From: Candidatus Baldrarchaeota archaeon | GTDB lineage: Archaea > Asgardarchaeota > Baldrarchaeia > Baldrarchaeales > DXJG01 | Length of the DNA: 12,054 nucleotides | Reading direction: 5' to 3' | Assembly: GCA_030587435.1 (NCBI GenBank) | Contig: JAUQZC010000038.1 | Location: forward strand, 1-12,054 | In this document: positions 1-6,430 of the stretch, piece by piece | How the letters are laid out: each line of letters starts with the position of its first letter | How positions within the stretch are numbered: position 1 is the stretch's first letter | Program-made: the position numbers and the translations under genes | The notes under the pieces: generated by a model | The model's database searches: none | Told to the model about the DNA's origin: nothing | The model's input: the letters and a program-made list of their open reading frames with translations, nothing else

Positions 1-231
1 ATAGGTTGTTTCTTAGTAAGCTATTGTAGAGCTCGCGGCGAAGCTGCTGGAGTTGAGACGATGTCCATTGGAATAGCCGAGAGACCGGAAAGGTTAATTA
101 TACTGGCACTAGCCACATTTTTGGAAGTGTTTTTCTCTAAAGCAATATATTATGCTGTAATTCTTTTAGTTGCGTTATCACATTTTACTGTGGTTCAGAG
201 AATATACTATGTTTGGAAAAATCTTAGGTGA
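1..231 (+). CDS. CDP-alcohol phosphatidyltransferase, C-terminal part (archaetidylinositol phosphate synthase-like)
   Basis: Frame 1 is open from the first base to a TGA at 229-231, giving the last 76 residues of a protein whose start lies outside the window. The segment SYCRARGEAAGVETMSIGIA followed by ERPERLIIL matches the cytosolic loop and following membrane helix of archaeal CDP-alcohol phosphatidyltransferases that join inositol phosphate to CDP-archaeol. Two hydrophobic segments follow (about residues 33-48 and 50-66), as expected for the last membrane helices. The catalytic CDP-binding motif would be upstream and cannot be seen, so the exact head group is an inference. The end overlaps the PadR-like gene on the opposite strand by 8 bp, tail to tail. 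Confidence 0.75.
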   Translation: MGCFLVSYCRARGEAAGVETMSIGIAERPERLIILALATFLEVFFSKAIYYAVILLVALSHFTVVQRIYYVWKNLR

Positions 232-568
232 GATCAAAAACCTTCGATAAAAGCTCGTTTATGACTTCTTTTGCCATTTTCATTGCTTCTTTTCCTTTCT
301 CTGTTATTTCGTAGTATTTTCTTGCTGGTTTTCCTTCCTCCTTTTCTCCTTTCCTCACTCTGACTAAACCTTCACGTCTTAACAAATAAAGTACAGTATA
401 ACTCGTAACTTTTCCTGGCGAAAAATCGAATCTCTCTTTAATCTGTTTTCTAAGCTCATATCCGTACTTAGGTCCTTCTTGAAGAAGCCTCAGAACGTAA
501 AGCCATAAATTTTCCTTAGTAAGCTTATCTTTCAAACGTTGAACAGCTTTAACTTTCTTTTCTTTCAA
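224..568 (-). CDS. PadR-family winged-helix transcriptional regulator
   Basis: A 114-residue protein with a typical PadR wing-helix domain: EGPKYGYEL (residues 31-39) starts the DNA-binding fold, SYTVLYLLRREGLV (56-69) is the recognition-helix region, and RKYYEITEKG (83-92) is the wing and following helix. The C-terminal part is a short amphipathic helix, as in the small PadR subfamily that dimerises through it. The start is TTG (566-568 read on the minus strand), supported by GGAGTGA on the mRNA about 5 bases before it. The N-terminus is rich in Lys/Arg. PadR proteins are usually repressors that respond to small molecules or stress; the ligand and target are not visible. It stands alone with a 246-bp divergent spacer to the S26e gene and no obvious partner gene. 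Confidence 0.88.
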   Translation of the reverse strand: MKEKKVKAVQRLKDKLTKENLWLYVLRLLQEGPKYGYELRKQIKERFDFSPGKVTSYTVLYLLRREGLVRVRKGEKEEGKPARKYYEITEKGKEAMKMAKEVINELLSKVFDLT

Positions 569-702
569 CTATGTCACTCCCATCTACACAATTTATCATC
601 GTGAAACAATACTATCGGGTGTACTATGACATCAAATTAAGTTAATAAACTAAAGTTTTCTATCTCCAAAGAGAGATATAAAAATATTTGCAAAAGAATT
701 CA

Positions 703-751
703 AAATGTTCCGCATATATGGTTTTACGCTCTGACTTGAATAAATGTTCCG
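703..751. repeat. Pair of direct 10-bp repeats upstream of S26e
   Basis: The 10-mer AAATGTTCCG occurs exactly at 703-712 and 742-751, 39 bp apart (start to start). The second copy runs into the BRE/TATA element of the S26e promoter. It could be a regulator site for the ribosomal gene or for the divergent PadR gene, or chance in A+T-rich sequence. Confidence 0.35.
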
Positions 752-764
752 AAACCTTTTAAAC
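749..764 (+). promoter_or_regulatory. BRE/TATA promoter of the S26e gene
   Basis: CCGAAACC (BRE-like) followed directly by TTTTAAAC (TATA box). A start site about 25 bp downstream would be near 787, leaving a short leader of about 28 nt before the TTG start at 815. Confidence 0.7.
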
Positions 765-814
765 ATATTAATCTACAATTCTCCTAGAATATTGTTAGAC
801 AATGGGTGATAGTA

Positions 815-1099
815 TTGCCTAAAAAAAGAAAAAGTGGCGGTCGCTCTAAGGGTGGTAAAGGTAGAACAGAACTAGTTCAATGCGCTAAATGTGGTCAACG
901 TGTACCGAGAGACAAAGCCAAAAAAGTTACACGCTACAGAAGCTTAGTTGACCCTATGCTTGCCAGAGAACTTAAAAAGCAGGGCGCAATAATACCGAGA
1001 AGTGCTGTTACACAATACCTCTGTATAAGATGCGCTGTTCATTATGGGGTTGTAAAAATTAGAAGCAAAGAGGAAAGAAAGAAAAGAACACCACTCTAA
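815..1099 (+). CDS. rps26e: 30S ribosomal protein S26e (eS26)
   Basis: A 94-residue small-subunit ribosomal protein. The N-terminus MPKKRKSGGRSKGGKGR is the basic start characteristic of eS26. A zinc site is formed by CAKC (Cys23, Cys26) and CIRC (Cys70, Cys73), and the C-terminus is basic (KIRSKEERKKRTP). In eukaryotes eS26 sits at the mRNA exit channel near the 3' end of the small-subunit rRNA and contacts the mRNA upstream of the start codon. I place the start at TTG 815 rather than the in-frame GTG at 806: homologues begin MPKKR, and GGTGAT at 805-810 is an exact match to the anti-Shine-Dalgarno region 4 bases before this TTG. Monocistronic, with its own promoter. The family is absent from most Euryarchaeota, which gives the lineage hint. 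Confidence 0.93.
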   Translation: MPKKRKSGGRSKGGKGRTELVQCAKCGQRVPRDKAKKVTRYRSLVDPMLARELKKQGAIIPRSAVTQYLCIRCAVHYGVVKIRSKEERKKRTPL

Positions 1100-1121
1100 A
1101 CTAAAGTAAGACACATCTATG

Positions 1122-1137
1122 CTTTCCCCCTTTCTTT
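1122..1137 (+). terminator. Pyrimidine-rich terminator candidate after S26e
   Basis: A C/T-rich run (CTTTCCCCCTTTCTTT) begins 22 bp after the S26e stop, in the convergent gap before the minus-strand membrane-protein gene. Archaeal termination often uses T-rich tracts; the central C run makes this a weak call. Confidence 0.3.
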
Positions 1138-1164
1138 GAAACAACACTTTCTAAAATTATTTAG

Positions 1165-1791
1165 TTATATTTTTATTGAAATAAGTAAAAGAAGCGATAC
1201 CGTTGCATAAAGAGCTAAGTATAATGTGAAGGCATGATGATTAAGTAAGAGATAATCAGCGATGGTCCATACAAGTAAGCATGTTGTAAACAGAGATATT
1301 CTCTTGCTCCTAGTCTTAATAGCAGAAGTGAACATCAGTAGAAGCATGAGTGTCCCCCCTATTATAATATAAGACTTCATTACTAGCGAAAACACGATCG
1401 GAGAGGTTCCTGTATTTAAAATCTCTGCTTCAATAATATTAATGCCTGAAGCAGCAATTAAAACCAAAATAACTGTAATAGAGGATAAAACGTAAAATTT
1501 GATGATTTTTCTTAGTTTTTCTGAATGTATAAATTGTGTTAGAAAAGTCCAGCCGATTGCGCCGGTAAATATACCTAACCAAAACCAAACAATAGCAAAC
1601 ATTTTGCTATTTATGATTTCCAAGAACCAAAGCGTCATATCTACTAGACCCATAAATCCAAGAAGATAGTAAAGACTGAAATATAACGTGGCGTTTTCAA
1701 CTTTTCTATATTTTAAACCTGAATTAAGTAGTATACAAGTTGAAAATCCTGTTAAGGAAATACTTAACGTAGCAAGAAGATAGTCGAACAT
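1165..1791 (-). CDS. Seven-transmembrane protein of unknown function
   Basis: A 208-residue, very hydrophobic protein with about seven membrane helices (near residues 3-22, 37-59, 66-88, 97-119, 131-156, 166-183 and 186-206). Loops are short, with basic patches at LKYRK (26-30) and KTRSKR (159-164). No catalytic motif, signal peptide or known family was recognised; the topology recalls 7-TM sensor or anchor modules, but that is only shape. I use the ATG at 1789-1791 because GAGGGA lies about 6 bases before it on the mRNA; a TTG 36 bp further upstream would add a hydrophilic 12-residue leader. It is the last gene of the GTPase/Roadblock cluster, 61 bp after the GTPase stop and on the same strand, so it is probably co-transcribed and could be the membrane partner of the system. 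Confidence 0.7.
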   Translation of the reverse strand: MFDYLLATLSISLTGFSTCILLNSGLKYRKVENATLYFSLYYLLGFMGLVDMTLWFLEIINSKMFAIVWFWLGIFTGAIGWTFLTQFIHSEKLRKIIKFYVLSSITVILVLIAASGINIIEAEILNTGTSPIVFSLVMKSYIIIGGTLMLLLMFTSAIKTRSKRISLFTTCLLVWTIADYLLLNHHAFTLYLALYATVSLLLLISIKI

Positions 1792-1852
1792 GATCGTTCC
1801 CTCATTTATTAAGTTAAAAGGTAACAATAAAAACTACTAGAAAACTGTCAAA

Positions 1853-2413
1853 CTATTTTTTGCAAAAAATTTTTTCCATTAACAATCTAAAGGCTTCAAG
1901 AACATTAATTCCACGAATAGCTGAAGTCTTTAAAAAACAAATGTCATTGTTTACACTAATATGCTTTTTGATTTCTTCAATGGAGATTATATCTTTTAAA
2001 TCGCATTTATTTAAGCAAAAAACCACTGGTATATCATCTCCTAACAAGTTCTTTAACTCCCTCCAACTCCTCAAATTTTCCCCTAAAAGACTACGTTGAC
2101 CATCAGCAACAAAAATTACTCCATCAACTCCTCTCAAAACTGTAGGCCTGGTTTCAACGTAGTAATCTTGCCCTGTGGCTGTCCACACGTTTACCTCGAT
2201 TGTCCATTCAGAAGCCTTAAAAATTAAATTGCCAAAATCGAAGAAAAGAGTTCGTCCAGTCGAAGTTTCAATAGATCTAACCCTATTTTTCAAGTTGAAC
2301 AATCTAAAAAGAGTTTTTACAGTTGTAGTTTTTCCACTCATAGCGGGACCATAATAAACTATTTTTGTTTTTATTTTCTTGTTTTCATGATCTATGATCA
2401 AAATGATCACCAT
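1853..2413 (-). CDS. MglA-like small Ras-superfamily GTPase
   Basis: A 186-residue GTPase. G1/Walker A is GPAMSGKTT (residues 22-30, Lys28), the switch-I side has TGRTLFFDF (52-60), G3 is WTATGQ (77-82), G4 is NKCD (135-138) and G5 is TSA (163-165). KIVYYGP before the P-loop, RTLFFDF, Thr in place of the usual Asp of DxxG, and LRGVDGVIFVAD (93-104) are hallmarks of the MglA branch, whose bacterial members set cell polarity and motility together with the Roadblock protein MglB. No lipidation Cys motif or membrane segment is seen. The ATG at 2411-2413 overlaps the stop of the upstream gene by 7 bp, indicating translational coupling; a longer version starting at 2485 would add 24 residues lying inside the upstream gene and before the first strand, and is unlikely. 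Role: nucleotide-dependent switch, inferred to be controlled by the tandem Roadblock protein of the same cluster. Confidence 0.88.
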   Translation of the reverse strand: MVIILIIDHENKKIKTKIVYYGPAMSGKTTTVKTLFRLFNLKNRVRSIETSTGRTLFFDFGNLIFKASEWTIEVNVWTATGQDYYVETRPTVLRGVDGVIFVADGQRSLLGENLRSWRELKNLLGDDIPVVFCLNKCDLKDIISIEEIKKHISVNNDICFLKTSAIRGINVLEAFRLLMEKIFCKK

Positions 2414-3288
2414 AAACTGCTCAACCAGTCCTCTATATGAGATAATCTCCCTTTTTGTAATATATTTTCGAAATCTTCGCCCCATTCCGCCTTAATAAAT
2501 AAAATTATGTCTTCGGGAGGCGTTTGAAAATAACCTATTGTTTCGAGTAGTGTTTTACCTGATATTCTGCCAGCGATATGAAACTGTTCTAAAAGGCGAA
2601 TTCTAGAGAGAAGATATAAAGCTCTTCTGCAAGCGTGTACAAATTTCAAAATTTCTTCCTTTAATATTTCTTCCTTTATGGCTTCTTCTTCTACATCAAA
2701 GTCAAGCAAGATTTTTAAAATGTTTTCATTTAGCTGTTTTTTACCTAATTTCTTTATTAATACTTTCCTGATTCTTTCCATTGCCACACCTGTTTTTTCT
2801 ATTACCTGTTCAGAAAGCATTTTCCCAAAGTGCATGTTAATTTTTCCGTATATTCTAAATTTAAACAAGTTAGAAACATAGAAAACACCACAATTATCAT
2901 TTTTACCAAGAATTATCTTTATAGCATCTTCCAAAGTCATGGAGGTCGATTTCACTCCTATTATACAGCCTTTGAACTCAGAAAATTCAGAAAGAGCCCT
3001 CTTTGCATACTGAGTATAAATTAATATGATAACTCTTTTTACATCATAATCTCTTTCCTCTGCACTAAGTAACTGGAGATGTTCCTCTCTGGTTACAAAG
3101 TCAGTCCAATAAACAATCGGCTCTCTATGTGGAATTAAGGTTGCTAGGAAGTCTACAAACATATTTATGGTATCTGAATTTTCTCCGAACACTATTATGG
3201 GAATGCGTAAAAACAAACAGTTGAGAAGCTGCGAAAATTCCTCCTTACTCAAATTCGTTATTAGCTTGTTTAACAGTTTCCTTGCCAT
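2407..3288 (-). CDS. Uncharacterised protein in the GTPase/Roadblock cluster
   Basis: A 293-residue soluble protein I do not recognise. The N-terminal half (about 1-150) reads as alternating strands and helices: IPIIVFGENSDTINMFVDFL (29-48) has the strand-loop-helix outline of a P-loop but lacks GK[ST], KRVIILIY (84-91) and KGCIIGV (106-112) look like core strands, and FRIYGKINMHFG (144-155) could be a strand pair. The second half (about 156-293) is helical and charged, with a repeated EEILK (206-210 and 211-215) and an acidic/aromatic C-terminus ending DWLSSLW. It begins 13 bp after the tandem Roadblock gene (ATG at 3286-3288, weak GGTGT before it) and overlaps the GTPase start by 7 bp, so the three proteins are very probably made together. 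A degenerate GTPase-fold partner or an effector/exchange factor is possible but unproven. Confidence 0.75.
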   Translation of the reverse strand: MARKLLNKLITNLSKEEFSQLLNCLFLRIPIIVFGENSDTINMFVDFLATLIPHREPIVYWTDFVTREEHLQLLSAEERDYDVKRVIILIYTQYAKRALSEFSEFKGCIIGVKSTSMTLEDAIKIILGKNDNCGVFYVSNLFKFRIYGKINMHFGKMLSEQVIEKTGVAMERIRKVLIKKLGKKQLNENILKILLDFDVEEEAIKEEILKEEILKFVHACRRALYLLSRIRLLEQFHIAGRISGKTLLETIGYFQTPPEDIILFIKAEWGEDFENILQKGRLSHIEDWLSSLW

Positions 3289-3301
3289 AGTAACACCGTA
3301 C

Positions 3302-4240
3302 TTAAAGTGCTAACTGAAGTTTTTCGATTGAACTTATTTTCGGTAATATAGCTGTTTTTACTTTTCCTTCCAGTAATGTAGCTTTTATTTTATCTATGTA
3401 AGAGTTAATAACAAGACGAAGGAAACCTAGCTTTGCTTTCTTTTTAGTGATTTTTATAACCAATACACAACCTTTAAGATCGTAAATAAAGTACATAAAC
3501 CTGTTACAGTCGCATGTTATCTGTTTTACCATAGTCTTTTTGGTTATCCACATAAGTCGTGCAGCAGTATCCACAAGAGAATAAGCTAAAACGTCTTCAC
3601 TACTTGTTTCACAAAATTCGGCAGTTCTTGATAATGTCAGGAGCGAATACCCTCCCTCATAAATCAGGGAAATCATTTCTATATCTTGAATTAAAGTTAA
3701 TAACTCTCTCAACTTGTTTCTTATTTTCTCGAATAAACCGTCACTTAGTTCAAACATTTCATGTCTAATTTCGTTAAATCCCTCTTCCCCAGGTCTCACG
3801 GAAAAGGTCTTCAAAATACTTCTTATTTCTTCCTCAGTAAAGTTTCTTAAAGGCGGCTTAATATCGGATAATTTTAAAAGCATGTTACGGAGGTTAAAGA
3901 AATCCTCTCTTATTCTTAAGAAAATTGCACCAAGATTAACTTTCGGCTTTGTTACAATAGTAAAACAAAATTCCTGCAAATCCTGTAAGGGAGATATCAT
4001 CATATTAACCCTAGTTCCCTCAATAAACAAGTAATTTAACTGTCCTCCACTTAATTGTTGAGCTGCGGCATATATCGCAGAACTCGATGAACATACACCG
4101 AATACTTCTTCCTCACTTAGCCAAACGCCAACAATACTGATTGGAAATCCATCTTTCTGAGTTAAAATAACCGTCTCTACACCGTAAATCTCCTTAAACT
4201 TCTCAAGATATGACTTAATGTTACCTAATATCTTTTGCAT
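3302..4240 (-). CDS. Tandem Roadblock/LC7-domain protein (MglB-like, two domains in one chain)
   Basis: A 312-residue protein with two Roadblock/LC7-type units. Domain 1 (about 1-122): N-terminal helix ILGNIKSYLEKFKEIYGVE, then the strand pair VETVILTQKDGFPISIVG (21-38), helix VCSSSSAIYAAAQQL (49-63), strands LNYLFIEGTRVNMMISPL (68-85) and FCFTIVTK (91-98), and a closing helix (102-122). A linker (123-170) follows. Domain 2 (about 171-290) repeats the order: helix IRNKLRELLTLIQDI, strands EMISLIYEGGYSLLTLSR (188-205), helix VLAYSLVDTAARLMW (217-231), strands FMYFIYDLKGCVLVIKI (248-264) and a C-terminal helix. Domain 2 is more divergent. Roadblock proteins normally work as dimers that bind small GTPases (MglB, Ragulator-type). 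ATG start, with AGGGG about 8 bases before it; first gene of the cluster and just downstream of a clear TATA box. Probable partner or regulator of the MglA-like GTPase. Confidence 0.8.
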   Translation of the reverse strand: MQKILGNIKSYLEKFKEIYGVETVILTQKDGFPISIVGVWLSEEEVFGVCSSSSAIYAAAQQLSGGQLNYLFIEGTRVNMMISPLQDLQEFCFTIVTKPKVNLGAIFLRIREDFFNLRNMLLKLSDIKPPLRNFTEEEIRSILKTFSVRPGEEGFNEIRHEMFELSDGLFEKIRNKLRELLTLIQDIEMISLIYEGGYSLLTLSRTAEFCETSSEDVLAYSLVDTAARLMWITKKTMVKQITCDCNRFMYFIYDLKGCVLVIKITKKKAKLGFLRLVINSYIDKIKATLLEGKVKTAILPKISSIEKLQLAL

Positions 4241-4285
4241 CTAACAACCCCTGGAGGATATTCTTCATTTAGTTTTCACATGAGC

Positions 4286-4300
4286 TATAAAAAGTCCGAT
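4286..4300 (-). promoter_or_regulatory. BRE/TATA promoter of the GTPase/Roadblock cluster
   Basis: On the minus strand ATCGGAC is followed by TTTTTATA. The box lies about 46 bp before the ATG of the tandem Roadblock gene, so transcription would start near 4262 with a leader of about 20 nt containing the AGGGG ribosome-binding site. This separates the cluster from the Nif3/deacetylase operon upstream. Confidence 0.65.
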
Positions 4301-4304
4301 AAAC

Positions 4305-4327
4305 AATGAAAGTAGAAAACAAAAGAA
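4305..4327 (-). terminator. T-rich terminator after the deacetylase-like gene
   Basis: Read on the minus strand, several T runs (TTTCTTTTGTTTTCT and TTTC) start a few bases after the stop codon at 4334-4336, with no hairpin, as is common for archaeal intrinsic termination. It lies immediately before the next promoter on the same strand. Confidence 0.5.
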
Positions 4328-4333
4328 ATCTAA

Positions 4334-5416
4334 TTAAATGTTTTTCCAATATCTTGAAAGAATATCCTTTAGTTCTTTAATCACTTCATCAATTTTCCTT
4401 TTATCTATATTTGAAGTCTTGAAAACTCCTATGTCATCATAAAACTCTACTTCCACTCCAATTAATCCATATAGTACAGCGGAAACAGATAAGGGGAGCG
4501 CTAGCAAATTGTAACCACCTTCCAAAACAAAAACAATCTTAGAGCTACAGACCCGTCCAGCTACTTTTAACACTTCTTCTGAAAGTTTAAAGTATGTTTT
4601 AGACCTCAGATTCATATTCCCAACCGGATCAGCAAAATGTGCATCAAAACCAGCTGAAACAACAATCAGATCGGGGTGAAAATTCCTAGCTAATGGTTCA
4701 AAAAACTCTACAAAAACATCAAAATAGCAATCTTCAGCAGTACCCAAAGGTAGCGGTACATTAACATTATAACCTTCCCCCTTACCATAACCTATTTCCT
4801 GTACTCCACCCCTTTCTCCCTGATCAAAATCATATTCATGAAATGAAAGAACCAATACAGTATCATCATCGTAAAAAATTTGAGAAGTACCATCAGAGGC
4901 GTGAGCGTCCCAATCAACAACCATTATACGCCCAATCCCAATCTCTTCTTGCAAATACCTAATCATCACAGCCACATTATTGAAGAAACAAAGCCCTTCA
5001 GCATGAGCAACGCCAGCATGATGACCTGGGGGACGAATCAACGCAAAACACTGATCATAAACTCCTTTAACAACAAGTTCACCCGCTTTAATTGTCGTAC
5101 CAACTGCAGCGAGAGCCGCCTTAAAAGTCCCCTTACTCACATAACTAAGTTCTCCAGCAATTCCCTTTCCCATTTTTGACAACTCATCGATAATATGGAA
5201 AATATATGGATGATGGACACGCAAAACATCCTTAACCTCCGCTCTTTTCCCCTCCAAGAAATCTATCTCACCGCTCTTTGAAAGATCACTTTTTCTTAAA
5301 AAATCAAGCGTTAATGCTATCCGTTGAGGAGACTCAAAACTCTCCATCCATGGACGTGTAAAATCAGTAACATGCATTAAAGTATCTGCATGATATAACA
5401 CACCTATTCTTTTCAT
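4334..5416 (-). CDS. Histone deacetylase-fold hydrolase (HDAC/AcuC/acetylpolyamine amidohydrolase superfamily)
   Basis: A 360-residue, zinc-dependent deacetylase-superfamily protein of normal length. The key motifs are intact: RPPGHHA with the catalytic His pair (His132-His133), GLCFFNN (141-147), DWDAH with zinc ligands Asp170 and His172, SAGFDAH with ligand Asp258, and LEGGYN with the transition-state Tyr302. The stretch after the ligand His reads ASDGTS rather than the common HGNGTQ, as in some acetylpolyamine-type members. The reaction would be hydrolysis of an acetyl-amide from lysine, polyamine or another amine in the cytoplasm; the substrate cannot be read from sequence. ATG at 5414-5416 starts 33 bp after the Nif3-like stop, so the two genes form an operon. 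Archaea of this type also use chromatin proteins such as Alba that can be acetylated, which makes protein deacetylation one plausible role (inference). Confidence 0.9.
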   Translation of the reverse strand: MKRIGVLYHADTLMHVTDFTRPWMESFESPQRIALTLDFLRKSDLSKSGEIDFLEGKRAEVKDVLRVHHPYIFHIIDELSKMGKGIAGELSYVSKGTFKAALAAVGTTIKAGELVVKGVYDQCFALIRPPGHHAGVAHAEGLCFFNNVAVMIRYLQEEIGIGRIMVVDWDAHASDGTSQIFYDDDTVLVLSFHEYDFDQGERGGVQEIGYGKGEGYNVNVPLPLGTAEDCYFDVFVEFFEPLARNFHPDLIVVSAGFDAHFADPVGNMNLRSKTYFKLSEEVLKVAGRVCSSKIVFVLEGGYNLLALPLSVSAVLYGLIGVEVEFYDDIGVFKTSNIDKRKIDEVIKELKDILSRYWKNI

Positions 5417-5449
5417 ATTAACTACCGACCTACACTACCCTTTAACAAA

Positions 5450-6259
5450 CTATTTGTGATATTCACTCCAAGGAGGACCCGGATCATAATAGTAAATTTC
5501 CACATCTGGTAATTCAAGCTGAAGTATATAGAATAAGCGTTTCATACCCACCGTCTTCGTCGCATAGTGAGTAGCCCCAATAAGTTTAATTCCTAAATTT
5601 TTCGCTAAAAAAGCATCTCTATGAAGAAAATCACCCGTGACATACGTATCTACATTTTTCTCCTTGGCTTTCATAAGCATGTATTCATTTACCCCTAAAC
5701 CACCGGCTACAGCTACGCATTTAACCTCTTCATCGAGCTTTCCAACGTAGCGAATACAACTAGTATTTAACTTCTGCATGATAAACTGTAAAAATATAGA
5801 AAGATTAAATTTCCTTCTAACCATACATATTCTACCAAGAGGGATAATATCAGAGCCATGTGATGCAGGAAGAGTATCAACAACATCCAATTCTAAAACT
5901 TCAGCAAGAGCATCGCTAACCCCCCCTTCTACAGCATCCCAATTTGTATGAACAACATATAGGCCAATCTTATACCTTAAAGCTACCCGTAAAATCTCAA
6001 GATACACATCCGAGACACGTAGAGTAGGTCTAGGAAACAATGAGTGATGGGTAATTACCAAATTTACCTTTTTACGTGCAGCTTCAACCATAGCTTCGTA
6101 AGTCGGGTCCAAAGTCACCATAATTTTTTCAACTTCAACTTCCTTTTGTTCGCTCAAAAGACTTGGCCCTATCTGCAAACCTATTATATCATCCTTATAA
6201 GCCAACGAAGGAGGAGCTATTTTCTCTAATCTTTTTATAACATCAAATAGGGATACCAC
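5450..6259 (-). CDS. Nif3-like / DUF34 dinuclear metal-centre protein
   Basis: A 269-residue member of the NIF3/DUF34 family (often annotated GTP cyclohydrolase I type 2 homologue). Family landmarks: DDIIGLQIG (23-31, usual form DNxGLQvG), THHSLF with metal ligands His71 and His72, HTNWDAVEGGVSDALAE (104-120) with ligand Asp108, AGGLG (185-189), VTGDFLHRD (207-215) and GATHYATKT (228-236) with ligand His231. The acidic ligand normally four residues after that His appears as Lys235. The protein lacks the large inserted domain of some bacterial members. The GTG start is set by AGGTGA 6 bases upstream on the mRNA. The true biochemical role of the family is unsettled; a hydrolase acting on a nucleotide or damaged metabolite has been proposed. 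First gene of a two-gene operon with the deacetylase-like gene. Confidence 0.88.
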   Translation of the reverse strand: MVSLFDVIKRLEKIAPPSLAYKDDIIGLQIGPSLLSEQKEVEVEKIMVTLDPTYEAMVEAARKKVNLVITHHSLFPRPTLRVSDVYLEILRVALRYKIGLYVVHTNWDAVEGGVSDALAEVLELDVVDTLPASHGSDIIPLGRICMVRRKFNLSIFLQFIMQKLNTSCIRYVGKLDEEVKCVAVAGGLGVNEYMLMKAKEKNVDTYVTGDFLHRDAFLAKNLGIKLIGATHYATKTVGMKRLFYILQLELPDVEIYYYDPGPPWSEYHK

Positions 6260-6356
6260 GGTAAGTCACCTAATACCTTAATACGTAACTTTCTAAAATA
6301 GTAAGGTTGAGTTAATTATTAAGATTATTTCATCCAAAACTAGCTGAGAAATTCTA

Positions 6357-6370
6357 TCCGAAAAATATAA
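6357..6370 (+). promoter_or_regulatory. BRE/TATA promoter candidate of the RNA methyltransferase gene
   Basis: TCCGA followed by AAAAATATA, about 61 bp before the ATG at 6431; transcription would begin near 6392. The 171-bp divergent spacer (6260-6430) must also hold the promoter of the Nif3-like gene on the other strand, for which I see no single convincing TATA box. Confidence 0.5.
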
Positions 6371-6430
6371 CAACCTTCTAACTCACTCTTGCTGCTGCTA
6401 CTCATTAAATCGCAAGACTAAGGGATAAAA

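Noticed and set aside
569..640. PadR operator in the divergent spacer (TACTAT repeated at 610-615 and 622-627)
   Set aside because: It is a short A/T-rich direct repeat without the ATGT-N8-ACAT symmetry described for PadR sites; not enough to call.
806..814. GTG at 806 as the start of S26e
   Set aside because: It overlaps the GGTGAT ribosome-binding site, and homologues begin MPKKR, which fits the TTG at 815.
2413..2485. N-terminal extension of the GTPase upstream of the ATG at 2413
   Set aside because: It lies inside the coding region of the upstream gene and would precede the first strand of the GTPase fold; homologues begin close to the P-loop strand as the shorter form does.
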